Of a DNA stretch of 64,000 bases, positions 8,643-18,328 are shown piece by piece. The DNA is from Spirosoma validum (GTDB lineage: Bacteria; Bacteroidota; Bacteroidia; Cytophagales; Spirosomataceae). A program made the position numbers and the translations under genes. Under the pieces are notes generated by a model that saw nothing but the letters and a program-made list of their open reading frames with translations, was not told where the DNA came from and did no database searches. The DNA lies in NCBI RefSeq assembly GCF_014699035.1, contig NZ_JACXAA010000003.1, positions 124,001 through 188,000 on the forward strand, written 5' to 3'. The first letter of the stretch is position 1. Every line of letters starts with the position of its first letter.

Positions 8643-8686
8643 TAGTTAGCTTTGATTAAACAGAAATTTCCTGTCAATGTGGTAGC

Positions 8687-9979
8687 TTAAGCTGGAAGAC
8701 AGACCTCCTGAAGTACTTGCCACCAGCCCTCACCAGCTGGTATCAATTCGTTTACCGGTCTACCGTGTGCCAATTGAGCAATCATCTCATCCAGTCCTGT
8801 CGGTATAACTCGACCGCTATGAACATTGAAAACGCCTGGTTCATATCGATTTTCCTGGCGGGTTAACAGACAATGCCAGTCGTAAAGGCCAAACAACGCC
8901 CAGACCGTAACGGCCCGCACATCTACTCCATCTTGTCTGGCCGCCTGGGCCTGCTGCCAAATTTCACCCAACCAACGTTTTTGTTCATCCACACAATCAC
9001 CCAGATGGGCTTCCGTCACCACGATCGGGAGACCGTATCGTTCCCAGACCTGCTCTATCAATTTTCCGATACCCAACCGCTTTTCAGGCGCTGCCCGCAC
9101 CACTTCGGTGTCTACATATCCCTGCCTTCCATTCGTGCTTTGCATCCAGCCTGGGTAGTCCGGGGTTTGTTCATCCAGGTAGCGCTCACTAGTAACGTAG
9201 TGATTCACGCCAATTAATGAAGGAGGACATGCGTGCTCAGCGATGGCCCAAAGTTCAGCTTCGGTTGCTCCAGACCGACGCAGGTAATCCCACAAAGCAT
9301 GGTCGGACGTAACCCGCCCACAGAGTAAGTCCCAGGTCAGCCACCGTCGTTCATTCTCAAAATCCGCCTGATATTGTACGCCCGGTACACTGTGCACATA
9401 ACTTAAATCGTCGGTCTGAATGAGCCGTGCCTTCGGTTGTACCGTCCTGATTTCAGCCATAGCTGCCATAGTAGCCTGAATCTGACGTAGTAGTAAGCGA
9501 ACGAATTGCTGGTCTGACCGACCATGCGGATACCAGTGCCCATACAAACCCGCAAAGCGGGCCGTCGTTAGGGGTTCGTTCACGGGGGTATAGTCAACTA
9601 GCCAGGGATACCGTTCCGCTACGTGACGGGCATACTGAGCTAATCCAGGCACAAAAGCCGGGCTGTCGAACGTAGCATACCGGGGGCCGCAACCATGATG
9701 GACCAGGCCGGCAATCGGGCGAATGCCCAAATCGCGTAATTGCGTTATCCGATCGTCCGCCCATCGCCAGTCGAGTGAATCTGGATGGTCAGGGGCTGTG
9801 CGTTCCCACAAAACCGGGTAACGTAGCGTTCGAATTCCTAGTTCTGCGATATGATCAAGATCCTCCGGGCGATCATGGTGCCCACTTCGTTTAACCTGGT
9901 CCTGATAGACATCGCCCACCCGGTTTACGGTGCATTCGATGCCACCCCAGAGTTCGATTTTTATTTTTTTTGAAAGCAT
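8687..9979 (-). CDS. Glycoside hydrolase family 1-like protein
   Basis: 430-residue (beta/alpha)8-type protein of the family 1 glycosidase group that in many bacteria is fused to an RmlD-like reductase; here it stands alone. The retaining-glycosidase residues are visible: acid/base Glu135 in TPVNEP and candidate nucleophile Glu323 in IVVTEAH. The N-terminal WGGIECTVNRVGDVYQDQ and GIRTLRYPVLWERTAP segments are characteristic of this subgroup. No signal peptide is seen, so the protein is cytoplasmic. The substrate is unknown. It may trim or transfer sugars on a glycan intermediate made with the glycosyltransferase at 6001 and the mutase at 4064. The start in an A/T-rich leader at 9979 is plausible. 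Confidence 0.85.
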   Translation of the reverse strand: MLSKKIKIELWGGIECTVNRVGDVYQDQVKRSGHHDRPEDLDHIAELGIRTLRYPVLWERTAPDHPDSLDWRWADDRITQLRDLGIRPIAGLVHHGCGPRYATFDSPAFVPGLAQYARHVAERYPWLVDYTPVNEPLTTARFAGLYGHWYPHGRSDQQFVRLLLRQIQATMAAMAEIRTVQPKARLIQTDDLSYVHSVPGVQYQADFENERRWLTWDLLCGRVTSDHALWDYLRRSGATEAELWAIAEHACPPSLIGVNHYVTSERYLDEQTPDYPGWMQSTNGRQGYVDTEVVRAAPEKRLGIGKLIEQVWERYGLPIVVTEAHLGDCVDEQKRWLGEIWQQAQAARQDGVDVRAVTVWALFGLYDWHCLLTRQENRYEPGVFNVHSGRVIPTGLDEMIAQLAHGRPVNELIPAGEGWWQVLQEVCLPA

Positions 9980-10351
9980 AATAACATCTCTTCTGTCAAC
10001 TAAAGCTATCGTTTATTGATAACAGCTATAGTGACGTGTCTGTATCATTGACTACATCCTGTTCAGCCAATCGATTGCTGCTAGTTGCAATCAAATGAGG
10101 TAACGGTCACAATTAACGGTACGAAGATTACAGTCAACGTTTAGAGCGTATGTTGCTGACTGAGTTTGGCTTAGAGTACGTATCATAAGCGATTTGTAAA
10201 AGAATCCACTTTCGCGCGGAGGCTTTTGTATATCGCTATAAACTGGAGGAGATACATTTTGAGCTTATTATCTTTCAACTCATTGGCAGAACCAGGCGGC
10301 TGAGTTTGATCGCTTTTTAACTGATTTCGCTAATCTGTGTGATGGGTTTCT
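9980..10351. other. Intergenic region upstream of the GH1-like gene
   Basis: About 370 bases without a supported gene. It contains an imperfect inverted repeat around 10000-10030 (AGCTATC... GATAACAGCT) and should hold the promoter of the minus-strand glycosidase-like gene. Nothing else was recognised. Confidence 0.4.
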
Positions 10352-10534
10352 TTAATCAGTCGCTTTAAGAGGGAAATAGCAGACCACAGCCAGCATGACT
10401 ATCACCATCAGCAGAAAACTCAGAGACACATCCAGTTTAAGGCACCATCCACCCGGCAAGGCTTGAAATAGCTCAATCAGATCGTCCCTATTCTTGACCC
10501 ATTTAGAATTCTCAGTCCAGGCTCCTTTTAGCAA
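10352..10534 (-). CDS. Doubtful small membrane ORF
   Basis: 60-residue frame opening with TTG. It has a polar N-terminus and one hydrophobic helix (about 38-55, LSFLLMVIVMLAVVCYFPL). No family is recognised and no RBS is clear. The predicted helix is the only support. It could be a small membrane peptide, or a chance frame in the gap before the DUF983 gene. Confidence 0.25.
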   Translation of the reverse strand: MLKGAWTENSKWVKNRDDLIELFQALPGGWCLKLDVSLSFLLMVIVMLAVVCYFPLKATD

Positions 10535-10759
10535 CTACTACCCTGCGCCGGCCAGGCCACTAATTCGTAAAAAGCCCAAGAAAATTAGTCAACTCGTTTA
10601 TATTCGGAATTTCATAATAACTCCTAGCGCTAACCACTCAACAACTTGTCCGGATCTCTTATTTACCTTTTCGCTAGCAGTCATTTGGCTTTGTGTACAC
10701 CTGAACTTAGCGGCATCTGTGTCATGCCACTACCTGGGTAGGAAAGAGCTCGATTGTTA

Positions 10760-11143
10760 TTAGCAATTTGTGGGCTTATGAGGATCAAACGAGACAAAAA
10801 AATTAATCCAGGTCAAGCGGGCCAGGCGGAAAACAGGTGGGGTCAATAGAACAATTAACGTTACTAAAATGATCAGGAAGTACGTCAGGTCCATATCGAG
10901 CAGAACCTCAAGCAAGATAAAGCAACCCACAATCAGCGCTACGTAGTAGGCGTAACTTACATACAGCGCACCCGTGTAATAGCCTGGTTCTTTGAGAAAG
11001 CGTTCCCCACAACAGGGGCACTGCTCATTCATTTGATCAAATCGTTTGAGGTTATATGGATTATTAACCGCAAAGAAATTGCCGGTTTGACAGCGGGGAC
11101 ATTTATTCAGAAAAATGCTGTAGAGTTTAGTCCCTTTGCCCAT
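10760..11143 (-). CDS. DUF983 membrane protein
   Basis: 127 residues. The N-terminal zinc-ribbon-like part has two CxxC pairs (KCPRCQTG at about 14-17 and CPCCGERF at about 42-45). Two transmembrane helices follow (about 62-82 and 87-107) and then a short basic tail. This is the DUF983 pattern, seen widely in Bacteroidota and Alphaproteobacteria near respiratory genes; its function is not established. It stands alone here with gaps on both sides. ATG at 11143 gives the usual N-terminus for the family. Confidence 0.88.
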   Translation of the reverse strand: MGKGTKLYSIFLNKCPRCQTGNFFAVNNPYNLKRFDQMNEQCPCCGERFLKEPGYYTGALYVSYAYYVALIVGCFILLEVLLDMDLTYFLIILVTLIVLLTPPVFRLARLTWINFFVSFDPHKPTNC

Positions 11144-11558
11144 ATGTTACGTACCACCTAAATTACCTCTTCGATAGACTAGCCACTGAAACGAGCGCTT
11201 CGTCTGATATCACTACTGAATAAAATAGCTTTTTGTTCAGCCTGTGGTTTATGGCTTTGAAGAGGGAATAAGAGTAAGTAGAGCATGGAGACGCTCATCT
11301 TTCAGGAACAGACTATGTCGTATGCAGCCGATTGTTGTTGACAGTTATTGATAAACGGCCGGATTATTTGAACCATGCTTGACTACAGCAGACTAACCCT
11401 TCAAACGAAATGGAGCTTTGTACTTGATACGCGGAGCATGCCCATCCACAGCCTACTTTTATGGCCTTTATGCGAGTAGCCAGCTACTTTGTTGTAGGCG
11501 AAGCCACTAGCCAGGTGCCAATTGATCAATGAATACGGCTGGAAATGTAGTTGAAAAC
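11144..11558. other. Intergenic region, nothing recognised
   Basis: 415 bases between the DUF983 gene and the lipoprotein gene, both on the minus strand. No coding frame with family features, no RNA and no strong hairpin was found. Confidence 0.45.
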
Positions 11559-11870
11559 TTATTGAATTTGGTTGACCAGTACCCGTATTCGCCCATTCAG
11601 GTGAATTGTGTCGCCTACGAGCTTTACCTCTTCTCCTATCTGTAAAACCCGATAAGATTGTTCCATGCGCACCCGGCTCACCAGAGCATCAAACTCGCTT
11701 CCATGTTCATCAAGTAGGTTGGCCGTGAAACCATCCTTGCCCGGCTCAATTTGTTGAACGACGCCTTTTATAGAAAAAGGCTTGGGTCTGGCACATGAAT
11801 TGACAAAAATAAAGAATACTAGGATTTCTAAGATACGAAAAATAGGAACAGAAGCCGCTTTAATATGCAT
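11559..11870 (-). CDS. Small predicted lipoprotein
   Basis: 103 residues from the ATG at 11870. A signal peptide ends in a lipobox-like VFFIFVNSC (Cys about residue 26), giving a mature outer- or inner-membrane lipoprotein. The mature part (about 75 residues) has alternating hydrophobic strands (FSIKGVVQQIEPGKDGFTANLLDEHG; VLQIGEEVKLVGDTIHLNGRIRVLVNQI) that suggest a small OB- or beta-barrel-like fold. No named family. A longer frame starts at 11936, but its extra 22 residues are not signal-like, so the internal Met before the basic n-region is preferred. Confidence 0.65.
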   Translation of the reverse strand: MHIKAASVPIFRILEILVFFIFVNSCARPKPFSIKGVVQQIEPGKDGFTANLLDEHGSEFDALVSRVRMEQSYRVLQIGEEVKLVGDTIHLNGRIRVLVNQIQ

Positions 11871-12299
11871 AAGTAAGTCTATTTTTAAGAAAGACCCCAT
11901 GTGACGTAATAAAGTTGCTATATGGCAAAATTTCAACCCGGTTCAGATACTATTTAGACGATTTCGTAAGCGACTTCTTGTTGGTGATAGGATGGTGCCC
12001 TTTTTGAAAAGCAACGGATTTCAGTTCGCTGTACTGGACCTACTACAGCCACTAAGCCGCTCTTGCATCGGGTTGGATAGGGAAGACGGGTTGGCCGACC
12101 GTGCCGGTACGATCGGATGGGCGGATTAAAGCACAATCGATAGCAAATACAGGAGTAATGAAACAAGTAACATCACTGATCCAATTTCGGCAAAGGTTAC
12201 TACAAATCTGTTTTTTCTCACATGGATTACTTAGACATGTTGGAAGTGCAAGTTTAGTTACGTACAATTTTTTCTTGATAGTGTCTAGAGATCTAAAGG

Positions 12300-12355
12300 G
12301 TGGACAAACCGTTCAGGGACATAAAAAAACGTTCAAAGAAGTGGACAAACCGTTC
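12300..12355. promoter_or_regulatory. Direct repeat upstream of susCD
   Basis: GTGGACAAACCGTTC occurs at 12300-12314 and again at 12341-12355, exactly 41 bases apart (about four helical turns), about 135 bases before the SusC start codon. A same-face pair of 15-bp sites is typical of regulator binding. The rest of 11937-12488 holds no supported gene; several short minus-strand frames there lack family features. A TAATATTG near 12397 could be a -7 element. Confidence 0.5.
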
Positions 12356-12488
12356 GATTTAGATTATTTCGACATTTTCTAGTCTCCTACTAATTAATAT
12401 TGTTTCATAAAATGAGCAAACCGAATTCACTTAGTAAACAAACCCGATGAGAGTCGATGACAGTACGTATCCTATTGGTCTAAATCTT

Positions 12489-15400
12489 ATGAAAAGAAAT
12501 GGTGTTCATGTCAGCCGGTGGATCTGGTTCGCCTTGCTGATATGCCTGCAATTCCCATCGCTGTTGATGGCTCAGCAATCCGCCCCGGTTTCTGGGAAAG
12601 TAGTCAGTGCTAGTGGGGAAGTTGTTCCCGGAGCGAACGTCGTTGTGAAGGGTACAACAACCGGAACCTCCACTAATGCGCAGGGCAATTTTAGTCTGAA
12701 CGCTCCGTCTGACGGTACGTTGGTTATTTCGTCGCTGGGCTTTGTTTCGCTGGAAATAGCTATCGGCGGTCGCAGCCAGCTAACGGTTAAGTTGGCCGAA
12801 GATCGGAAAGCGCTCGAAGAAGTGGTGGTGGTGGGGTACGGTACGCAGCGAAAAAGCGACGTAACGGGCTCTCTTTCGTCGGTGACGGCCAAAGAGATCA
12901 AATCCGTTCCGGTAACCGGCGTCGGGCAAGCCTTGCAGGGCCGGGCCGCCGGGGTGCAGGTGACGCAGGCATCCAACGCGCCGGGTGGTGGCGTAACGAT
13001 CCGGATACGGGGTGGTAATTCCATCAACGCCGGGAATGAGCCGTTGTACGTGATCGACGGTTTTCCGGTTTACAACGAAAGTGGGGCCAACCTAAACCCG
13101 AACGACATCGAGTCGATGGAAATCCTGAAAGATGCGTCGGCCACGGCCATTTACGGATCTCGGGGGGCTAATGGGGTCGTGCTGATTACGACCAAACGCG
13201 GGAAGTCGGGTCAAAACCGCATCGAATTTGAGACGTATTACGGAATTCAGCAGGTGCGAAAAAAACTGCCGATGCTGAATGCTACGCAATACGCTACGCT
13301 GGTGAACGAAGCCAATACAAATGTGGGCCGCGCACCGGTTTTTACGGACGCACAAATCGCCGGTTTTGGCGAGGGAACCAACTGGCAGGATGAAATTTTC
13401 CGGGATGCACCCATTCAAAACTACCAGTTAACGGCTTCGGGCGGTTCAGATAAAACCCGGTATGCGGTTTCGGCCAACTACCTGAACCAGCAGGGAGTCA
13501 TCATCAATTCGAACTATGACCGGGCTTCGTTTCGGTTCAATTTCGATCACAAAATCAACGATAAAGTCAACATCGGAACCAGTCTGAACGTCATCCGGAG
13601 CCGCAATAACGCCGTTCCAACGGATGCGGATGGGGGAACGAGCGGAACTGTGGTGTACAGCGCCCTGAATTTCTCGCCCACGCAGCCGGTTTATAACTCA
13701 GACGGTACGCTGGTGGTATTCAATACGCCCGGTCGGATTCAGATTGGTAGCCCGGTGGGCCAGGCGTTGGGGACGTATAACCTGACGGTTGGCACGCGGA
13801 TGATCGGGAGTGTATTCGCCGATTACAAAATCATTCCTGGTCTGACATTCCGGACGAGTTTCGGGGCGGATGTGAATTACTCCAAACGTAGCTTGTATCT
13901 ATCGCGGAATACCGCAACCGGTACGCAGCTAAGTGGTCAGGCGTCGATCATCAACAACCAATCGTCGACCTGGCTGAATGAAAATACGCTGACCTATAAC
14001 AAAAGCTTCGCGAACGTGCATAACCTGACGTTCCTGGCGGGGTACACGATGCAGGGCAACCGGTTTGAAAGTGTCGAAGCCCGTTCGCAGGGATTTGCCA
14101 ACGATATTCTGACGTACGAAAATCTGGGCTCGGCCTCAACGGCACTGGTTCCGGCGTCGTCGGCCAGCAACTGGCAGCTCAACTCGTACATTGGCCGGGC
14201 TAATTACGATTACGCCGGTAAATACTTACTGACCGCTACCGTGCGGGCCGATGGTTCGTCCCGGTTCGGAGCTAGCAATAAATGGGCGGTTTTCCCCTCA
14301 GCTTCGGTGGCCTGGCGGTTGTCGGAAGAGAGTTTTCTGAAAGGCAACGCCGTTATCAACGACCTGAAGTTGCGGGTTAGCTACGGGTTGAGCGGTAATC
14401 AGGAAATCACGCAATATCAATCATTGGCGACATTGGGGACCCAGAATGCCAATTTCAACAATACAGTGGTAATTGGAATCGGGCCATCGCGGGTGGCTAA
14501 TCCGGATTTGCGCTGGGAAACCACGGCCCAGGCGGATATTGGTATCGATGTGGGGGTGCTGAATAACCGCATCACCCTGACGGCGGATTATTACAACAAG
14601 AAAACGACCGATCTGTTGCTCTCGGTGCCGCTGCCCTACGTTTCCGGCTATGCGTCGGCGCTGCAAAATCTGGGTAGTATCCGCAACCAGGGTTTCGAGC
14701 TGGGGATCAACTCGACCAACCTGAACGGCGCTTTCAAATGGACGACGGCGTTCAACATTGCCGCTAACCGCAACAAGGTGTTGAATCTGGGCGATCAGAC
14801 GGAGTTTGCCGCGGGTGATGCCAGTGGACACCTTCAGTTACCAAATTCGGGTCTGGTACGGGTTGGTGAGCAGATTGGTTTGTTCTATGGGTATCAATCG
14901 AGCGGTATTTTTCAGAACCAGGGCGAAGTGGATGGCTCGGCGCAGAAAACCGCAAAACCCGGCGACCGCCGGTATGTCGACCAAAACGCCGACGGGGCGA
15001 TCAATGCCAGCGACCGCGTCATTCTGGGATATGCCCAGCCGAAACTATACGGTGGTATCACCAACACGTTCTCGTACAAGGGCGTTGAACTGAGCGTTTT
15101 CATGCAGGGAACGTCTGGCAATAGCATTTTCAACATCAACCGGTTTGAACTGGAATCGCTGACGGGGGTAAGTAACCAATCGGCAGAAACCCTGAATCGC
15201 TGGACGCCAACCAACCCGAGCAACGAGATCCCACGCGCCAATGCCGTCGGAAATGCCTACGTACTGTCGAGTCGTCAGATTGAAGATGGTTCGTACCTGC
15301 GGGTAAAAAACATCAATCTGTCGTATACGTTACCGGCATCGCTGGTGAGCAAAGTCAAACTCTACAACGTGAAAGTGTACGTCAGCGCCCAAAACTGGGT

Positions 15401-15533
15401 TACGATCACCAAGTACAGCGGTTTTGATCCCGAAGTGAACCGGTTTGGACAAAGCACGTTGAGCCAGGGTAGTGACTACGGTAGCTATCCGGGTAATAAA
15501 ATGATTCTGGCCGGACTGAACATCGCACTCTAA
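12489..15533 (+). CDS. SusC/RagA-type TonB-dependent receptor
   Basis: About 1014 residues from the ATG at 12489 (a further ATG at 12447 would add 14 non-signal residues). Signal peptide to LLMAQQ; then a carboxypeptidase-like regulatory domain (VSGKVVSASGEVVPGANVVVKGT); the hallmark EVVVVGYGTQRKSDVTGS; a plug domain with ALQGRAAGVQVTQ and IRIRGGNSIN; and a 22-strand barrel ending in a short C-terminal strand (MILAGLNIAL). It forms the outer-membrane pore of a SusCD complex that imports oligosaccharides or peptides with TonB energy. The SusD partner follows after 21 bases. No hydrolase or dedicated regulator gene adjoins, so the substrate cannot be named. Confidence 0.97.
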   Translation: MKRNGVHVSRWIWFALLICLQFPSLLMAQQSAPVSGKVVSASGEVVPGANVVVKGTTTGTSTNAQGNFSLNAPSDGTLVISSLGFVSLEIAIGGRSQLTVKLAEDRKALEEVVVVGYGTQRKSDVTGSLSSVTAKEIKSVPVTGVGQALQGRAAGVQVTQASNAPGGGVTIRIRGGNSINAGNEPLYVIDGFPVYNESGANLNPNDIESMEILKDASATAIYGSRGANGVVLITTKRGKSGQNRIEFETYYGIQQVRKKLPMLNATQYATLVNEANTNVGRAPVFTDAQIAGFGEGTNWQDEIFRDAPIQNYQLTASGGSDKTRYAVSANYLNQQGVIINSNYDRASFRFNFDHKINDKVNIGTSLNVIRSRNNAVPTDADGGTSGTVVYSALNFSPTQPVYNSDGTLVVFNTPGRIQIGSPVGQALGTYNLTVGTRMIGSVFADYKIIPGLTFRTSFGADVNYSKRSLYLSRNTATGTQLSGQASIINNQSSTWLNENTLTYNKSFANVHNLTFLAGYTMQGNRFESVEARSQGFANDILTYENLGSASTALVPASSASNWQLNSYIGRANYDYAGKYLLTATVRADGSSRFGASNKWAVFPSASVAWRLSEESFLKGNAVINDLKLRVSYGLSGNQEITQYQSLATLGTQNANFNNTVVIGIGPSRVANPDLRWETTAQADIGIDVGVLNNRITLTADYYNKKTTDLLLSVPLPYVSGYASALQNLGSIRNQGFELGINSTNLNGAFKWTTAFNIAANRNKVLNLGDQTEFAAGDASGHLQLPNSGLVRVGEQIGLFYGYQSSGIFQNQGEVDGSAQKTAKPGDRRYVDQNADGAINASDRVILGYAQPKLYGGITNTFSYKGVELSVFMQGTSGNSIFNINRFELESLTGVSNQSAETLNRWTPTNPSNEIPRANAVGNAYVLSSRQIEDGSYLRVKNINLSYTLPASLVSKVKLYNVKVYVSAQNWVTITKYSGFDPEVNRFGQSTLSQGSDYGSYPGNKMILAGLNIAL

Positions 15534-15554
15534 CCTGCCTTCTTTTAGCTCTTT

Positions 15555-16994
15555 ATGAAAACGAATCGAATCTTATTACTGGCCACGCTGGCGCTTGGGC
15601 TGGGGGCCTGTTCGCTGGAAGAAACGCCACCTTCGTCGCTTGCTCCGGTCAATTTTTATACAAATGCCAACGATGCTACGGCGGCTGTCAATGCCGTCTA
15701 TGACGTCGCCAACCAGGTAGGTGACCAAAGCCGGAATTTTATCATCATGGGTGATTTGCCGTCGGATGACATGGACCCCCTGCTGAACAATGCTGACCGG
15801 GTGCAGCTCTGGAGTTTCCAGACTATTGCCACCAATAGTGTGGTCTTGCAAACCTGGCAGGTGATTTACCAGGGCATCAACCGCGCTAATACCGCTATCG
15901 ACCGGATTCCGGGGATTCCGATGGACGAAACGCTGAAAAAGCGGCTGATCGGTGAAGCGAAATTCCTGCGGGCCTATTATTATTTCTACCTCGTGCGCTG
16001 GTATGGCGGGGTGCCGTTGATTTTGACCGAAACCCAGTCATTGAGTGTTGGAAAAGACGTGGCCCGTGCGAGCGCCGATGAAGTGTATACGCAGATTATC
16101 AAAGACCTGGCTGATGCCGAAACCTCTCTGCCGGACAAGTTTAGCGGTGCCGATCTGGGCCGGGTGACGGCCGGTGCAGCCAAGTCTATGCTGGCGCGGA
16201 TTTATCTGACCCGCAAAGATTTCGCCAATGCCCGCGCCAAATCTAAAGAAGTGATCGACAATGCCGCCAAATACGGATACGGCCTGTTCGACAAATACAT
16301 CGACGTCTTTGCCATTTCGAATAAAAACGGCAAAGAGTCGGTTTTCGAGATTCAGTTTGTGGGTGGAGGCAGTGGTCAGGGCAGCGGCATGGTGACGTAT
16401 TTTGCGCCGGAAAACTCACCCATCACGGGCCGGGGTTTTGGGTCATTTATTCCGACGATGGATTTGTATAACAGCTTCAAGACTGGTGATAAACGCCGGG
16501 AACTGTTTATTAATTCGTACGTCGACGGTGCCGGAAAAACCGTCAATACGTTCCAGCACTTCAACAAATACGTTGATCCGTCGGCCAGAGCATTCGGTGA
16601 TGCCAACAACAATTTTCCGATCATTCGGTACGCCGATGTATTGATGATGTTTGCCGAAGCTGATAACGAAATCAATGGTGCAACGGCTGCGGCTCTGGAT
16701 GCCATCAATCCCATTCGTCGCCGGGCTTTTGGTTTTGCGTTAACCGGAGCCTCATCGGCCGATTTCACGACGGCTTTGACCAAAGACGCCTTCAGGCAGG
16801 CCATCTGGGACGAACGGCGCTGGGAATTCAACGCTGAAGGTCATCGCTGGTTTGATCTGGTACGTACCGATCGGCTGGTGCCACTTCTGAAAGCAAAGGG
16901 CAAAACCAGCATTACCGAAACGCATAAGCTGTACCCCATTCCGCAGCGCGAACGCGATCTGAACCCGACCCTGACGCAGAATCCGGGCTATTAA
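15555..16994 (+). CDS. SusD/RagB-type substrate-binding lipoprotein
   Basis: 479 residues. The lipoprotein signal ends at Cys19 (LALGLGAC). The N-terminal SusD-like domain (YTNANDATAAVNAVYDVANQ; INRANTAIDRIPG; EAKFLRAYYYFYLVRWYGGVPL) forms the TPR-like face, and the C-terminal RagB domain includes FPIIRYADVLMMFAEA and the terminal AIWDERRWEFNAEGHRWFDLVRTD with the LYPIPQRE motif. It sits on the outer surface as the lid of the SusC pore and binds substrate. It is co-transcribed with the upstream SusC gene, and a strong terminator ends the operon at 17017-17060. Substrate unknown. Confidence 0.97.
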   Translation: MKTNRILLLATLALGLGACSLEETPPSSLAPVNFYTNANDATAAVNAVYDVANQVGDQSRNFIIMGDLPSDDMDPLLNNADRVQLWSFQTIATNSVVLQTWQVIYQGINRANTAIDRIPGIPMDETLKKRLIGEAKFLRAYYYFYLVRWYGGVPLILTETQSLSVGKDVARASADEVYTQIIKDLADAETSLPDKFSGADLGRVTAGAAKSMLARIYLTRKDFANARAKSKEVIDNAAKYGYGLFDKYIDVFAISNKNGKESVFEIQFVGGGSGQGSGMVTYFAPENSPITGRGFGSFIPTMDLYNSFKTGDKRRELFINSYVDGAGKTVNTFQHFNKYVDPSARAFGDANNNFPIIRYADVLMMFAEADNEINGATAAALDAINPIRRRAFGFALTGASSADFTTALTKDAFRQAIWDERRWEFNAEGHRWFDLVRTDRLVPLLKAKGKTSITETHKLYPIPQRERDLNPTLTQNPGY

Positions 16995-17016
16995 TTACAC
17001 CGTCATTAACCCTTGC

Positions 17017-17060
17017 AAAACCGTCAGGACGAGCCATATAGCTAGTTCCTGACGGTTTTT
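17017..17060 (+). terminator. Rho-independent terminator of the susCD operon
   Basis: Perfect 13-bp stem (17017-17029 with 17047-17059), 17-base loop, ending in a T-run. It follows the SusD stop by 23 bases. Confidence 0.9.
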
Positions 17061-17524
17061 GCCTATAACGGGATTCCTGGCGGGGGGCAGATGATTCCGA
17101 GGTGTTTTAGCAACTCCGCCTGGCTTGTTTCGGGAATTGTCAGCAAGGTTCCGTTAGCCTAGCTTGTTGGATTTATCTACAGAAATGTACCGTAGCCGCG
17201 GACGTTTATGACTCCGTTGCAGTACACTTATTTCCTGAATAGGAATCAGTCAACTTGTTAAAATCAGATTTAGCTCATCAAACCGATTTGCGTTATGTTA
17301 ATAATAACCTTTCTCGAGTAATTGACGATCAGTCGCAGGGTTTCTTTTAAGCTTGTTTTGACGAATCAACTTTAGCTTACCCAGCTGAATTAGTTTAAAC
17401 GATGAAAGTATACACCCCAGCGCTCTAATGAAATAGGCTGTAGTTGAAGGTTTTTCTGAACGATTTTTATGTGTTTATTTTTTATGTGTTTATTGAAAAA
17501 AAGGAAAAGCCATATGCAAGTATA
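17061..17524. other. Intergenic region, nothing recognised
   Basis: About 460 bases between the susCD terminator and the stop of the convergent membrane-protein gene. No family-bearing frame, RNA or strong hairpin was found; the AT-rich end near 17460-17510 is low complexity. Confidence 0.4.
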
Positions 17525-18250
17525 TCATTGCCTAATCGTATTTATGAACTTTTTTGGCGTTAACAGCCGCAGAATTTCTCGGGCCTCCTTTAATGATCGG
17601 TTGTTCTCTTGCTTAAGTAAGGCCAGGGATTCTTTCACGTATACGAAGTATTTTCTCAAATAGGCTTTCTCCAAACTAGCTTCATCTTTCCTGAGATTGT
17701 ACGTGTCGAAATTAGCGAGCTTGAAATCGATATACATTCGCTCGATATAAACCAGGTGAGGTAACCCTTCTTCGTAAAAGGCAATGATTTTATCCCCCAG
17801 TAATTCATTCTCAATCAGCCGAAGATGCCCCGCGCTTTTAAATCCTTCGTACCGGCCATGATTGGGCTCAAAAAGAGTCATTGCGTAGAGTAGTGGGCCA
17901 TTGAGGGTTAAGAAGTTCTGCAAACTATCATCTGTAATACTATCACGATTAATCAGCGTGCTGCCTAAATCGACGCTCTTGTATTGTAGGGCCAGGTCGG
18001 CCGAATCATTCATCATTTCCGTTACGTCGGCGCTGATGTCATGATGAAGTCCGGCTAGAAAACGGCTCTCTATTTCTTTTTCATGCCGATGTTCCGCTAA
18101 CTCATGAAACCAGATGCTTATCGTGACGGCAAAGACAATAATAAAAATTTCAAGGGCAAGCTCTTTTAGTTTATGCCACCAGGCGGGGGCAGGATCTCTC
18201 AAGATTTTGTATATCTTTTTGGTATGCTTGGCAACTTCTAATTCGGCCAT
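17525..18250 (-). CDS. Membrane-anchored protein resembling DUF6090
   Basis: 241 residues. A basic N-terminal segment is followed by one transmembrane helix (about 29-48, ALEIFIIVFAVTISIWF) and then a long helical, charged periplasmic or cytoplasmic part. The features KELALEIFIIVFAVTISIWFHE and the later GFKSAGHLRLIENELLGDKIIAFYE recall a DUF6090-like family common in Bacteroidota, whose function is unknown. It is downstream of the exported three-gene operon on the same strand, with a 78-base gap, so it may or may not belong to that operon. The stop lies in A/T-rich DNA. Start ATG at 18250 is well placed before the amphipathic leader. Confidence 0.75.
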   Translation of the reverse strand: MAELEVAKHTKKIYKILRDPAPAWWHKLKELALEIFIIVFAVTISIWFHELAEHRHEKEIESRFLAGLHHDISADVTEMMNDSADLALQYKSVDLGSTLINRDSITDDSLQNFLTLNGPLLYAMTLFEPNHGRYEGFKSAGHLRLIENELLGDKIIAFYEEGLPHLVYIERMYIDFKLANFDTYNLRKDEASLEKAYLRKYFVYVKESLALLKQENNRSLKEAREILRLLTPKKFINTIRQ

Positions 18251-18328
18251 TTGCGTATACTGTTAATTGATTGATAGAACATAGCCTTCGACCGGGTGAC
18301 CAATCGTGTCAGTAGCTCTCCTGGGCTA

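Noticed and set aside
10494..10763. Plus-strand 89-codon frame
   Set aside because: Overlaps the small minus-strand frame and the DUF983 end, and has no domain or RBS.
11954..12267. Minus-strand frames in the gap before susCD, possible old transposase piece
   Set aside because: No conserved motif could be recognised in either frame, and codon pattern is poor.
12572..15241. Several open frames of 60-150 codons on the strand opposite SusC
   Set aside because: They are shadows of the high-GC SusC coding sequence, with no family features, starts or spacing of their own.
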